From: Myxococcales bacterium
GTDB taxonomy: Bacteria; Myxococcota_A; Polyangia; Fen-1088
Assembly: GCA_003170035.1 (NCBI GenBank)
Contig: PMZX01000206.1
Span: 6,685 to 20,785, forward strand
DNA: 14,101 nt
Direction: 5' to 3'
Shown: positions 1 through 7,758 of the stretch, piece after piece
Position numbering within the stretch: the stretch's first letter is position 1
Layout: every line of letters starts with the position of its first letter
Position numbers and translations under genes: made by a program
The notes under the pieces: model-generated
Seen by the model: only the letters and a program-made list of their open reading frames with translations
What the model was told of the DNA's origin: nothing
The model's database searches: none

Positions 1-1005
1 GCGCGTGCCGCCTTCCACGTGGCAACCAGCGCACGGCTTGTCTGCGAACTGCCCCTTGTGCACTCCCCGGTGCTGGTGACAGGTGACGCACGCGCCTGGG
101 CTGTACGTGAGCTGCTTACCCCGTTCGTGGCACTTGCGGCAGTCCAGGGTCTGATGTTTGCCGAACAGGGCAAAGCCGAAGCGGCGATGGTCCACCTTGG
201 CTTCTTTCCAGGGACGCCCGGTGAAGTGGCAGGAGGTACACTTGGCGGTGTCGACGGTCACCGGGTGGAAAGGACGGTGGCAGTCGGCGCATTTGCGTGG
301 CGGGGTGCGACCCGCCATCTGAGCCTTGGCGTGGCACTTGGTACAAGGCTGTTCCAGGTGCTTCCCATCGAACGCGATCCCCGAGTAGCGGCCGTGCGGC
401 TCCAACCACTCGGACAGGTGCATGCCGCGCACGAACTTGCCAGCGGGATGGCAGGTGTCGCACTTCTGGGCGAGCTGGGTTTCGGTGAAGGCATGGACGT
501 TCTTGTGACAGCTCTGGCAATCCTGCGAACGGCCGAGATAGGTGATGCGACCCGACTTCATTCTCCGGGTGTGGCAGGAGGTGCAGGCGACCTTGGCGTG
601 GTTGTTTATGAGCGAGAATCCGGTCTTGCTGTGGTCGAAGGTTTCGTGCCCGCCCACGTGCTTCCAGTCGATGATGTTGAACTCTCGCCCCTTGTGCTCG
701 GGGTGACAGCGCAGGCACGGCCCGGTGAACGTTGCGTGCAGACCACGATGCTTGGCCAGCTCATCCTTGAGCGTCTTGTGGTCGTGGCAGCCGAGGCACT
801 TGGCGTCCGTAACACCGTGATTGGCCTCGTGGCACTGCGGGCAGCCCTCCGAGTTGTCGAAGGCGGCATGGCTCTCGTTGAGCGGCCCGGGCGCCACCCG
901 GAAGAAAGACTGCTGCGCGACCACCAGAGGAATGGCGAACAGGCTCGCCAAGAGCAAGCAGCCAAGGCCGAGCAGGCGCGTTCTTGTCGTCGACCGAGGC
1001 CTCAT
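1..1005 (-). CDS. Exported multiheme c-type cytochrome with at least 12 haems (3' end outside window)
   Basis: The frame opens at an ATG overlapping the TPR gene stop (ATGA, 1005-1002) and runs without a stop to the window edge, 335 codons. Residues 1-30 are a signal peptide (basic MRPRSTTRTR, hydrophobic core, VVA before QQ). Twelve CXXCH motifs start at residues 55, 70, 97, 141, 163, 182, 221, 239, 256, 289, 306 and 325, roughly one per 23 residues, with many additional His available as distal ligands. Repeated units of the form H-x2-F-x-H-x-K-T-x-F (such as HETFDHSKTGFSLINNH) followed by CTSCH match multiheme cytochromes of the cytochrome c3/c7-like type in delta-proteobacteria. It is probably periplasmic and moves electrons toward or away from the outer-membrane barrel. 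Final haem count unknown because the gene is cut. Confidence 0.93.
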   Translation of the reverse strand, partial: MRPRSTTRTRLLGLGCLLLASLFAIPLVVAQQSFFRVAPGPLNESHAAFDNSEGCPQCHEANHGVTDAKCLGCHDHKTLKDELAKHRGLHATFTGPCLRCHPEHKGREFNIIDWKHVGGHETFDHSKTGFSLINNHAKVACTSCHTRRMKSGRITYLGRSQDCQSCHKNVHAFTETQLAQKCDTCHPAGKFVRGMHLSEWLEPHGRYSGIAFDGKHLEQPCTKCHAKAQMAGRTPPRKCADCHRPFHPVTVDTAKCTSCHFTGRPWKEAKVDHRRFGFALFGKHQTLDCRKCHERGKQLTYSPGACVTCHQHRGVHKGQFADKPCAGCHVEGGTR

Positions 1006-2327
1006 CGCCGATGTCGCGCCTTTGCCTTGGACTTGCCCCGGCCGGGCTTCTTGATCTGTTTCTTGGGCTTCTCCTGCGGTTCCAATACGACCGGCGGATT
1101 CTCGGCCGGGCGGGGCTCGGGCTCAGCAAGTGCAGCCACTCGGGCTGCGGCCAGACTGGAACGTCGCGGCCAGTCCTCGAACGCCGTCAGGTCGCGCGCC
1201 AGCCCGGTGGCCTTGGCCTCGACCAGCCAGTCGAATGCATCAAGCACGAAGGCTGCCTGGCCATTCACTGCTGCAATGGCCTGGCCAAGACTGCGCCTGG
1301 CTGCGACCGGATCGTTCGCGCGAGCCTGCGCGAGCGAGAGGGCGAAGTCTTGCTGAAAGAGCGCAACTGCCGGAGCGGGACGCGCCGACGCGGCCGCGGG
1401 GGTGTTGGCGGCCCGCGCGCCGGCAAACTGTTTCGCTGCCAGACGCGCCCAGGCCGAGTCCGGCGCGACGCGCGCCAGACTGTCGACCTGTCTGCGGACA
1501 GCCGCCTGGTTTTCCTGGCGAGCCTCGAACCACGCTTGTTCGTAGCGGTGGGCCAGCCACAGCGGGCCGAGCTCAAAGGCTCGATCCCAAGCTTGCCGAG
1601 CCGCCTTCACATCGCCTTTGTATTCGAGGGCGGTGGCCAGCAGATAGTGGAACTCGGGATCTCGGTCAAAGGTCGGGCGCATCGACTCCAGTTCAGGCAA
1701 ACGTGTGGCCCGCTCCTGTCGTGACGCCACGGCCAGGTCGGCCAGGATTCGTTGCCCGGATGCGGGAATGGTTGCCGCAGACGAGAGATACGGCCGGATG
1801 CGGCCGAGGCGGGCGGGGTCAGCGTCCTGGTACCGGTATAGAGCCGCCTCGCTGCGCACCATGAGATCGAGGTGAGGATCGTGCTCGTCGAGTGTGGCCC
1901 TCGGACCACGCAGAAGCGCGAGGAACTGCGCGACCCGATCCAGCTCACCCTCCTTGAGGAAGGTGGCCAGACTGCGCGCCACATGCTCGCGTTCTTCGAC
2001 CGCCCGGCGTGCAAGGCCCGAGCGCACGATCCAGCCAGCCACCGCCCCGACGCCGAGGACAAGCGCCAGCAGGGCGAGTCGTCTGAACGGGGCGCCATGC
2101 CGTCGTGTCGTGCGGGTTGCGCCCAGGTATTGCCCAGGATCGAGCCACGGACCGAACACACTCTCGCCGAACAGGCTGGCCAACTGGCGGTCGAAGCCGG
2201 AATCCCCTTGGTCGCGCGTGACCGCCTCTCGGTGGGCACGGCCCGCTTGGCTCTCGTCCGGCCGAGGACGGAGTCCGGGGCGCCCATCGCTGTTTGGTGG
2301 GAATGAAGGGCCCCGTGTGGTCACCAT
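1002..2327 (-). CDS. Membrane-anchored TPR-like protein of the cytochrome gene group
   Basis: The product has 441 residues. About 80 polar N-terminal residues end in a basic cluster (RTTRRHGAPFRR) before one membrane helix (about 84-101, LALLALVLGVGAVAGWI). By the positive-inside rule the N-terminus is cytoplasmic and the rest periplasmic. Residues 105-390 are helical with TPR-like repeats (FHYLLATALEYKGDVKAARQ, RAFELGPLWLAH, SLAQARANDPVAARRSLGQ). The C-terminus is Pro- then Lys/Arg-rich (KPKKQIKKPGRGKSKAKARHRR). Periplasmic TPR proteins assist cytochrome assembly (the TPR part of CcmI/NrfG binds apocytochromes), so a role in maturing or assembling the flanking cytochromes is plausible but inferred. 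GGGAG lies 6 bases before the ATG. The stop overlaps the next gene as ATGA. Confidence 0.82.
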   Translation of the reverse strand: MVTTRGPSFPPNSDGRPGLRPRPDESQAGRAHREAVTRDQGDSGFDRQLASLFGESVFGPWLDPGQYLGATRTTRRHGAPFRRLALLALVLGVGAVAGWIVRSGLARRAVEEREHVARSLATFLKEGELDRVAQFLALLRGPRATLDEHDPHLDLMVRSEAALYRYQDADPARLGRIRPYLSSAATIPASGQRILADLAVASRQERATRLPELESMRPTFDRDPEFHYLLATALEYKGDVKAARQAWDRAFELGPLWLAHRYEQAWFEARQENQAAVRRQVDSLARVAPDSAWARLAAKQFAGARAANTPAAASARPAPAVALFQQDFALSLAQARANDPVAARRSLGQAIAAVNGQAAFVLDAFDWLVEAKATGLARDLTAFEDWPRRSSLAAARVAALAEPEPRPAENPPVVLEPQEKPKKQIKKPGRGKSKAKARHRR

Positions 2328-3052
2328 GGATTACTCCCATGACAGGGGGCGGTGGTACCCGCGCAGGTCTTGGTCACCGGATCCCAGGTGCCGGATGGCG
2401 GGATGACATCGACAAGACCGTCAACGTGAAGATAGGGGTCAAGGATGGTCTTCAAGTCAGCAGAAACCACATTGCTGTGGCAGGTGTCGCAGGAGTACGC
2501 GCTATGCAACGGATGCGAGGCGCCCAGACCCGCCGCGGTCATGGCGTGGCATGAATTGCATTTGATCTGCGAACCATCGACCTTGGTCCAGCGGGGTGGG
2601 GCTGGGACGAAGGTTCCCGGCAGGGGGCCGCCGTGACAGTAGGTATTCGTGCAGGTTTCGGTCGTGCGGTTCCAGGCTGGAGAGGCCCCTAGGGTTTGCG
2701 CCAGCGATCCGAATTCCACCACCGTTCCACCGGAGAAAGGATCCGGGTGGGCGTCACCGTCCATCACGGTGGGCACCGGGTGGCATTCCTCGCAGGCGAC
2801 TGGGCCGGAGATGGATCCCTCTTGCATGTGGGACTGATGGGCGCCGACGCCGATGTAACTCGTGCTGGTTGATCCGTTGACCGCCAGCGGAGGAGCCGCA
2901 TTCTTCGGGCTGCCGTGGCACGAGTAACAGTTGAACTTGGCCGGGAGACCATCGCCGAGCGGGCTGCGCTGACAGCCCACTCCGCACAACAGCAGCACCC
3001 CGACTAGAACGGGCGATGGGCCCTGTATTGGGCGGCAAGAAGCGCGGCCCAT
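2321..3052 (-). CDS. Putative outer-membrane lipoprotein multiheme cytochrome with CXXCH, CX4CH and CX6CH motifs
   Basis: The product has 243 residues. The N-terminus has a hydrophobic core and GVGC at 24-27, a reasonable lipobox. Haem-binding motifs: CYSCH 42-46, CEECH 87-91, CTNTYCH 134-140, CNSCH 165-169, CDTCH 188-192, and a C-x6-CH at 230-238. The order, with YCHG, CNSCH and CDTCH blocks spaced by His residues, is that of the Geobacter-type CxxxxCH/CxxCH family, found in outer-surface cytochromes of metal-reducing delta-proteobacteria. Four haems are secure; the two longer motifs may or may not bind haem. GGAGG lies 7 bases before the ATG, which overlaps the barrel stop (TGATG). The stop overlaps the next start by 7 bases. 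Likely role: electron exchange at the outer membrane together with the barrel. Confidence 0.85.
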   Translation of the reverse strand: MGRASCRPIQGPSPVLVGVLLLCGVGCQRSPLGDGLPAKFNCYSCHGSPKNAAPPLAVNGSTSTSYIGVGAHQSHMQEGSISGPVACEECHPVPTVMDGDAHPDPFSGGTVVEFGSLAQTLGASPAWNRTTETCTNTYCHGGPLPGTFVPAPPRWTKVDGSQIKCNSCHAMTAAGLGASHPLHSAYSCDTCHSNVVSADLKTILDPYLHVDGLVDVIPPSGTWDPVTKTCAGTTAPCHGSNPW

Positions 3053-4455
3053 CAGAAATCCTCCCGAAGGGAAAGAAACACCGACTGAATGGTCCGGTCG
3101 ACGATCTCCGCGGTGTAGCGTGCGCGCACCTCCAGCCAGGGCAGGGCGCGCACCGCGACCGTCCCGAAAACGGTGCGGGCATTCTGCAGCTCTTCTACGT
3201 CGCGGTAGTAGTTGACCTTCCAGCGCTGATAGTAGGTGCCGGCTTCGACCTTGACCCTGCGGATGGAGTAGCCGGCCGATCCGCCGAGGGTCAGGAACGA
3301 ATCATTGGCCAGGGACCAGGGGACGTAGTTCCATTCGAGGATTCCCGTTGCGAAGAGGCTCTTTAACCCCAGGTTGTTGACCTCGGTCTGAAAGTAGACG
3401 CCGCCGGTATTGCGATTGAACGGGCTCTCGGCACCACGCAGAAGCTGGCGGACGCGCCATCCCGCACGCAGATTGAGAGTGGTGAGCTGGCCCAGCCCGA
3501 TCTCCTTCCAGACTTCCAGACGAGCGCGCAGATTGGGCAGGCTGGGGCCGAGGAGTGAGTAGAATGGGTTTTCGTTCTCGCTGATCTCGCCCAGGGTCCG
3601 GAGCTGCGCGCTGGCCTGGGCATCTATCCCGGCGCTGATGGACGGAAATGCCATGCGCAGGGCGCCCCCGGCATGGGACGCGCTCCGGTTGAGCCCCCGC
3701 ACGAAAAGCCTGGCCCAGCCGTTCTCGAAGCGCGTCGACAGGGTCAGGCCATAGGAATGGGCGTAGACCCAGTCCCTTTGCTGCGCGTCCTGGGAAAGAA
3801 CCGTGTCGTGCTCGAAGCGCGAGTCGACCTCGAGGCGAAGGTTCTCGCTCGGTCGATACCCCGCGCCCGCGCACATTACCCAGTTCTCGAACAGCCCCGG
3901 CTGTACCTCGAAGAAGTGGACAGTCCGTCCCGCGTAGCCGAAGAGTGAAAGCTGGCGCTCCCACAGGCGCAGGCCCAGCGACCCTCCGTCGAAGGTTATC
4001 GGCAATCCATGCTCGCTCGCTTGCCGACCGAGGCGCAGGTATTCGAGCGGAAGACTGCGCCGCCATTCAGCCGACAGCGCGTAGACCACGATGAGGGGCT
4101 GGCGGTAGTCAGACGTCTCCCCGAACAGGTCGGGCTGGCCCGAGGGCACATGCCCATCGAGGTCGTACCAAAATGCGGCTGAGATCTGGCCCTGCAGATG
4201 ATCGCGATAGCCCCTGCCTTGCCCATCGAGAGTCAGCCGCAGGTCCTGGTCGGGCGTCGGGTTGGCGGCGACCGGCACCCCGAGCACCCCGGATGTGGCC
4301 GCTGACCCTGACGGGGCGTTTCGCACGCGATACTCCTGCGCGAGCGACAGGTCACCGGACCACGCGCGCTCAGGCTCGACCCGCACTTGTGCGGTAGCAG
4401 CGGCGGACTCCGGTCCGGCAAGGGTCGCGAGAAGGGTCAAGGGCCACAGAACCAA
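3052..4455 (-). CDS. Outer-membrane beta-barrel protein, candidate porin of a porin-cytochrome conduit
   Basis: The product has 467 residues. A hydrophobic leader (VLWPLTLLATLAG) with an Ala-rich cleavage region (AAATA) is followed by alternating polar and aromatic beta strands throughout (for example SLGLRLWERQLSLFGYAGR and RVKVEAGTYYQRWKVNYY). The C-terminal residue is Phe, as recognised by the outer-membrane assembly machinery. There is no plug domain, TonB box or CXXCH. Size and context fit the barrels that sheath multiheme cytochromes in porin-cytochrome complexes, but sequence alone does not separate this from a generic barrel. The start is uncertain: a stop lies in frame at 4479-4477, the only upstream candidate is the TTG at 4455, its Shine-Dalgarno is poor and the n-region lacks a basic residue. 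The stop overlaps the next start by one base (TGATG). Confidence 0.8.
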   Translation of the reverse strand: MVLWPLTLLATLAGPESAAATAQVRVEPERAWSGDLSLAQEYRVRNAPSGSAATSGVLGVPVAANPTPDQDLRLTLDGQGRGYRDHLQGQISAAFWYDLDGHVPSGQPDLFGETSDYRQPLIVVYALSAEWRRSLPLEYLRLGRQASEHGLPITFDGGSLGLRLWERQLSLFGYAGRTVHFFEVQPGLFENWVMCAGAGYRPSENLRLEVDSRFEHDTVLSQDAQQRDWVYAHSYGLTLSTRFENGWARLFVRGLNRSASHAGGALRMAFPSISAGIDAQASAQLRTLGEISENENPFYSLLGPSLPNLRARLEVWKEIGLGQLTTLNLRAGWRVRQLLRGAESPFNRNTGGVYFQTEVNNLGLKSLFATGILEWNYVPWSLANDSFLTLGGSAGYSIRRVKVEAGTYYQRWKVNYYRDVEELQNARTVFGTVAVRALPWLEVRARYTAEIVDRTIQSVFLSLREDF

Positions 4456-4722
4456 GGGACAACTCGGACTGGGCGGTCAGTTTGGCGCCTGCGGACTCGG
4501 CTCGATCGCGATCGCGGGCAGCGGCAGGTCGGCGTCCAAGATGGTCTGTTCGTTCAGCGGGTGGTGACACATGGAAGACGACTCCGGCCTGGGGTGCTGA
4601 AGCTAAGGTCGTTTGGAGAACTGATCCCGATCCCCCTCCGGCAGGTAGAAGCAGCCGCGAGTGCAGCCCCTCCTGCGGCAGACTCGATGGCTAGACTGGG
4701 GGCGGTAGTCAAGAAAGACAAG
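4456..4722 (-). other. 267-base spacer upstream of the beta-barrel gene, with a possible short open frame
   Basis: This is the largest gap in the window. It contains a TTGACT (4712-4707) without a convincing -10 partner. It also holds a 31-codon open frame at 4572-4477 (MCHHPLNEQTILDADLPLP...), with GGAG 9 bases before its ATG, which stops 22 bases before the TTG proposed for the barrel gene, in the same frame. No terminator-like hairpin with a T-run is visible. The promoter of the electron-transfer gene group is most likely here, but I cannot point to it. Confidence 0.35.
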
Positions 4723-5097
4723 CTAGAAATCCGTGGCCGACGGCATCTTGGAATGCCGCAGACGCGCGACTTCCGCCCTTGCACTCTCTGCCAGCGATCC
4801 GTCGGGGAAGCGTGCCAGCAGCGTCTCCAGGCGCGCGATCGCCAGGGCCAGGTTCCCCTGTCGCTCGGCGGCCATGGCAGAGGTGAACAGATCGTTCTGC
4901 TCGGCGAGATTCGACTGCAGCGATTGTCGGGCGCCACCCACCGGCACTTCCCGTGCGCGAATCTTCGGCCCGGCGATCCCGGACCGAGTCCGGTCGCTCG
5001 ACTTCGGCTTCTCGCTATTCGGGCTTATCGGCCCTGTCCGCCGGTGAAACAAGCCGGATTCTGGGGTCGTCTGTTCGCAGCCCACCGAATGGCTCAC
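4723..5097 (-). CDS. Short protein resembling the C-terminal TPR tail of FecR-type proteins; possible gene remnant
   Basis: The open frame has 124 residues from a GTG at 5097, 3 bases after the VIT-VWA stop. Only the last 60 residues look like a real domain: a TPR-like helix pair (LAEQNDLFTSAMAAERQGN, then ALAIARLETLLARFPDGSLAE) as commonly seen at the C-terminus of myxobacterial FecR-domain proteins. The N-terminal 60 residues show no domain and no transmembrane segment. In another frame, an ATG at 5101 overlapping the VIT-VWA stop (TGATG) opens 28 codons (MREPFGGLRTDDPRIRLV...) and then hits TAG at about 5015. That is a more usual coupled start and could be the true N-terminus of a gene since deleted or shifted. 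I regard this as a truncated or decayed gene, with a small translated protein as the alternative. Confidence 0.5.
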   Translation of the reverse strand: MSHSVGCEQTTPESGLFHRRTGPISPNSEKPKSSDRTRSGIAGPKIRAREVPVGGARQSLQSNLAEQNDLFTSAMAAERQGNLALAIARLETLLARFPDGSLAESARAEVARLRHSKMPSATDF

Positions 5098-5100
5098 GCA

Positions 5101-7677
5101 TCAGAACCTGATCGTCACCTCCAGCGTTCCCTCGGGCGCGGCCTTGGCGAGAGTCGTCGACGATTCGCCAGTCAGCTTGTTGGCAATGGCAGCTGCTGTG
5201 GCTTCGTCACCGGCCAGACGCTCGACCTTGGTGATCTTTCCCGCCCGGTCGACTGTGACCCGGAGACGAAGCGTGCTGCCGGGTTTGGCTTGCGGGCAAC
5301 CTTGCTGTTCGGCCACGCGGCGAATGATGGCGAGCAGGGCCTTGCTGTCACCCAGATTCTGACTCTTGCCGGGTGTCAGCCTGACCGAGCACACGGGCGC
5401 CTTCTTATCCTTGGCGGCCTTGCCCTCGGCCTCGTCGTTGCCGTCGGCGAGCGCATCCACTCTTCCGCCCTTGCCGGCCCCTCGCGCTGTGGAGGCAAGT
5501 CCCGAGATCGGGGCGCTGGGTGCGGCGGAAGCTGGTTTGGGGGCGACCATCGGCCGCGACTCCGATTTCTTGGCCGCGCGCAACGGCTGGGCGGCCGGCG
5601 CGCCTGTAACGTGCGAGTAGGCAATCCCACGCAATGCCTGTTCGGGTCCTGCTGAGCCAACCGCGAGATTGGACACGCCCTCGGGCATGGGAAGCGGCTG
5701 GCGCACGGTCTCCAGTTGCCCAGCGCGATTCACCACCTGCGAATCCACCGCCACGAATGAGGTGAACGGGGTGAGCAGGCTGTAGCCCAGGCCCAGACCG
5801 GTGATCGTGTCCTCGACCTCCTGGCCGCCGCCCATGTGCAGTTCGTCTTCCAGGATCTCGACCCACTTGCGCGCCCACAGCGCGCGCAACGCCGCGTTTT
5901 CCCGGCGCGCATCGGCCGGGCGCAGGTCGATGCTGTGTGCGAACTTCCCGCGGCCGCTGCGGCCGGTGATCTCGATCTTGCCCGGCCGGTCTCCCTTGTA
6001 CTTGCCGAAGAGCAGGAGCGGTCGCTCGGCCAGCAGGTCAGGCACCTTCTCGGGCGCGACGTCGTAGGCGTCAAAGCCCTGCATGTGCACCTGGATGTCA
6101 GTCAGCACCGGGCGCTCGATCATGTGGCGCAGCTTCTCGGCCTGTGCCGCGGCCTTTTCCGGACGCGACACCACGAACGGCTCGCCCAGACCAGCGCGCG
6201 CCATGCCCTCGATCAGCCCGCGGTTGACCGACGAGCCGATGCCAAAGGCAAACAGGTTGGCCTGGTCCAGCCGCTCGCGGATGAAGCGGAAGGCCTGTGC
6301 CTCCACGCCCACGTAGCCATCGGTGATGACCACCACGGTGCGCGAGGTCCCGCGGCCCAGGGATGGAATTGCGTAGGCCGCCTGCAATCCGCCCATCAAC
6401 TCGGTGCCGCCGCCTCCGCTCTGGCGCAGGATCACGTCCAGGCCCTCGCGGACGTTCTTTTCATTGGCCGGCCTGGAACCCGATGGGCTCCACACGTAGT
6501 TCGCGCCTGAGAAAAGCGCCAGGTTGAAGTGGTCGGTGGGGCGCAGTCGCGACAGCAGCTCGCGCATCAGCGTCTTGGCCGTGTCCAGGGGGAAGCCGTG
6601 CATGGAGCCGGACACGTCGAGCAGGAAGATGTACTCGCGCGGGGGAATGTCTGCCTCGCCGGGCCGACGGGGGGGCTCCATCAGCATAGCGAAAAACTTC
6701 TCGCCCGGGCGGTCGGGTCCCGCCGACGGTTGTTCAAACAGTAACAGGCCCGTCTCGATCTTGTCGCCGGCCAGTCGGTAGTGCAGGACGAAGTCCTTGT
6801 TGCCGCCGCCCGATTGATCGAGACGGACGTCTGCGGTGGTGGGTCCCGCGTAGCTGACCGCGATCTTGTGCGAAGGCGACGATACTTCCTTGAGCGCGAT
6901 GCCGGTCTGCATGTGAACCTTGATGTCAAAGGCGTAGGGTTCCTTCTCGCTCTCGGACAGGTGGGGATTGGCCATCCATTGATCGGTCTTCGGGTTGGCC
7001 CCGCCGGGATAGCGCGGGCCCACCACGGTCGGGTAGACGAACTCGTAGGTGGCGTTCTCGGGCAGGATCATCTCGCTGTAGTCGAGTTCGACCTCGATGC
7101 GGTCGCCGGGCATGATGTTGGCGACGCTGGTGGTGAAGACATTGGGCCGCTCCTGTTCGAGCAGCGAGGCCCGCTGCCCGGCGCGCTTGGCCGCCTCATA
7201 CTCGGCCCGCGCTTCCTGCTTGCGCGCGATATGCGCCTCGATGGTGCGCGCGCCAATCCTCATGCGCATGGCGTGCACGGCTGCGCGGGTCGAGGCGGGA
7301 AACACGTACACCGCCTCGATGGGCTTGCCGGCGCTGTTCTCGAAGACCTGGTGCACCTTGACCGCCGCGATGACCCCGGCAATGTCCACCTCGGCGCGCG
7401 TCTCCTTGAGCGGCAGGCGCTCTGTCTCTGGATTGCCCCCTGCCACATAGAAGTACGGTGCCAGGGTGCGATCGTCGGATGGATCGGCCTGATCGCGTGG
7501 GCCGCCGGCAAAGCCGACGCCGCCAGTGTTGTGCAGGCCCTTGAGCACCGCGGCCGGGCTCTTGGCAACGGCCTTTGCGGACGGATCGCCGGCCGCGCCA
7601 GCCGCGCGATCTGCGCAGACCAGCAGGCCAACTAGGGTGAGAACGCCAACCATTCTTTGAGTTTTCACGCAACGCAT
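5101..7677 (-). CDS. Exported VIT and von Willebrand A domain protein with AgmX/PglI-like C-terminal domain
   Basis: The product has 858 residues. A signal peptide (about 1-28, core GVLTLVGLLV) is followed by a VIT domain (about 85-205, with VHQVFENSAGKPIEAVYVFP and ANIMPGDRIEVELDY). A VWA domain begins near 348; its metal-ion-dependent adhesion site DVSGS is at 354-358, with a later ITDG. Next comes the segment with LLTPFTSFVAVD typical of bacterial inter-alpha-trypsin-inhibitor-like proteins. A linker rich in Ala, Lys and Pro leads to a C-terminal domain (about 762-858) matching that of the 188-residue protein at 8445-9011, including a Cys pair about 30 residues apart. VIT-VWA proteins are envelope proteins thought to bind ligands or other proteins through the metal site; no specific role can be assigned. 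The stop lies within 4 bases of the next open frame. Confidence 0.9.
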   Translation of the reverse strand: MRCVKTQRMVGVLTLVGLLVCADRAAGAAGDPSAKAVAKSPAAVLKGLHNTGGVGFAGGPRDQADPSDDRTLAPYFYVAGGNPETERLPLKETRAEVDIAGVIAAVKVHQVFENSAGKPIEAVYVFPASTRAAVHAMRMRIGARTIEAHIARKQEARAEYEAAKRAGQRASLLEQERPNVFTTSVANIMPGDRIEVELDYSEMILPENATYEFVYPTVVGPRYPGGANPKTDQWMANPHLSESEKEPYAFDIKVHMQTGIALKEVSSPSHKIAVSYAGPTTADVRLDQSGGGNKDFVLHYRLAGDKIETGLLLFEQPSAGPDRPGEKFFAMLMEPPRRPGEADIPPREYIFLLDVSGSMHGFPLDTAKTLMRELLSRLRPTDHFNLALFSGANYVWSPSGSRPANEKNVREGLDVILRQSGGGGTELMGGLQAAYAIPSLGRGTSRTVVVITDGYVGVEAQAFRFIRERLDQANLFAFGIGSSVNRGLIEGMARAGLGEPFVVSRPEKAAAQAEKLRHMIERPVLTDIQVHMQGFDAYDVAPEKVPDLLAERPLLLFGKYKGDRPGKIEITGRSGRGKFAHSIDLRPADARRENAALRALWARKWVEILEDELHMGGGQEVEDTITGLGLGYSLLTPFTSFVAVDSQVVNRAGQLETVRQPLPMPEGVSNLAVGSAGPEQALRGIAYSHVTGAPAAQPLRAAKKSESRPMVAPKPASAAPSAPISGLASTARGAGKGGRVDALADGNDEAEGKAAKDKKAPVCSVRLTPGKSQNLGDSKALLAIIRRVAEQQGCPQAKPGSTLRLRVTVDRAGKITKVERLAGDEATAAAIANKLTGESSTTLAKAAPEGTLEVTIRF

Positions 7678-7684
7678 GTTTAGG

Positions 7685-7691
7685 ACCTCCT
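7685..7691 (-). promoter_or_regulatory. Strong ribosome binding site of the VIT-VWA gene
   Basis: AGGAGGT lies 7 bases upstream of the ATG at 7677 and confirms that start. Confidence 0.8.
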
Positions 7692-7728
7692 GCCCCAGGG
7701 TAGAAGTTCGAGGGGCGACACTGTCCTG

Positions 7729-7754
7729 GAACGCACGGCCCGGGAGAAAGATCT
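7729..7754 (-). promoter_or_regulatory. Duplicated leader element, copy 2 (upstream of the VIT-VWA gene)
   Basis: On the minus strand this reads AGATCTTTCTC, two bases, then GGGCCGTGCGTTC, almost identical to 9065-9090. It ends 52 bases before the start codon at 7677. Downstream both leaders also share GGGGCAGGAGG around the ribosome binding site. Conservation outside the coding region suggests a shared control signal or a duplication that included the 5' region. Confidence 0.5.
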
Positions 7755-7758
7755 GGTA

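Noticed and set aside
116..965. Minus-strand frames at 116-718 and 606-965
   Set aside because: They are out of frame with the CXXCH series. The correct frame has no stop before the window edge and contains all twelve motifs.
19..1356. 445-codon open frame on the plus strand
   Set aside because: It lies antisense to the 12-motif cytochrome and the TPR gene; GC-rich codon use keeps the opposite strand free of stops, and the translation shows no domain.
4456..4722. Rho-independent terminator in the spacer before the barrel gene
   Set aside because: GC-rich inverted segments exist, but none forms a clean stem followed by a T-run on the minus strand.
4387..5655. 422-codon plus-strand frame
   Set aside because: Antisense to the VIT-VWA gene end and the spacer; no signal peptide, motif or ribosome site.
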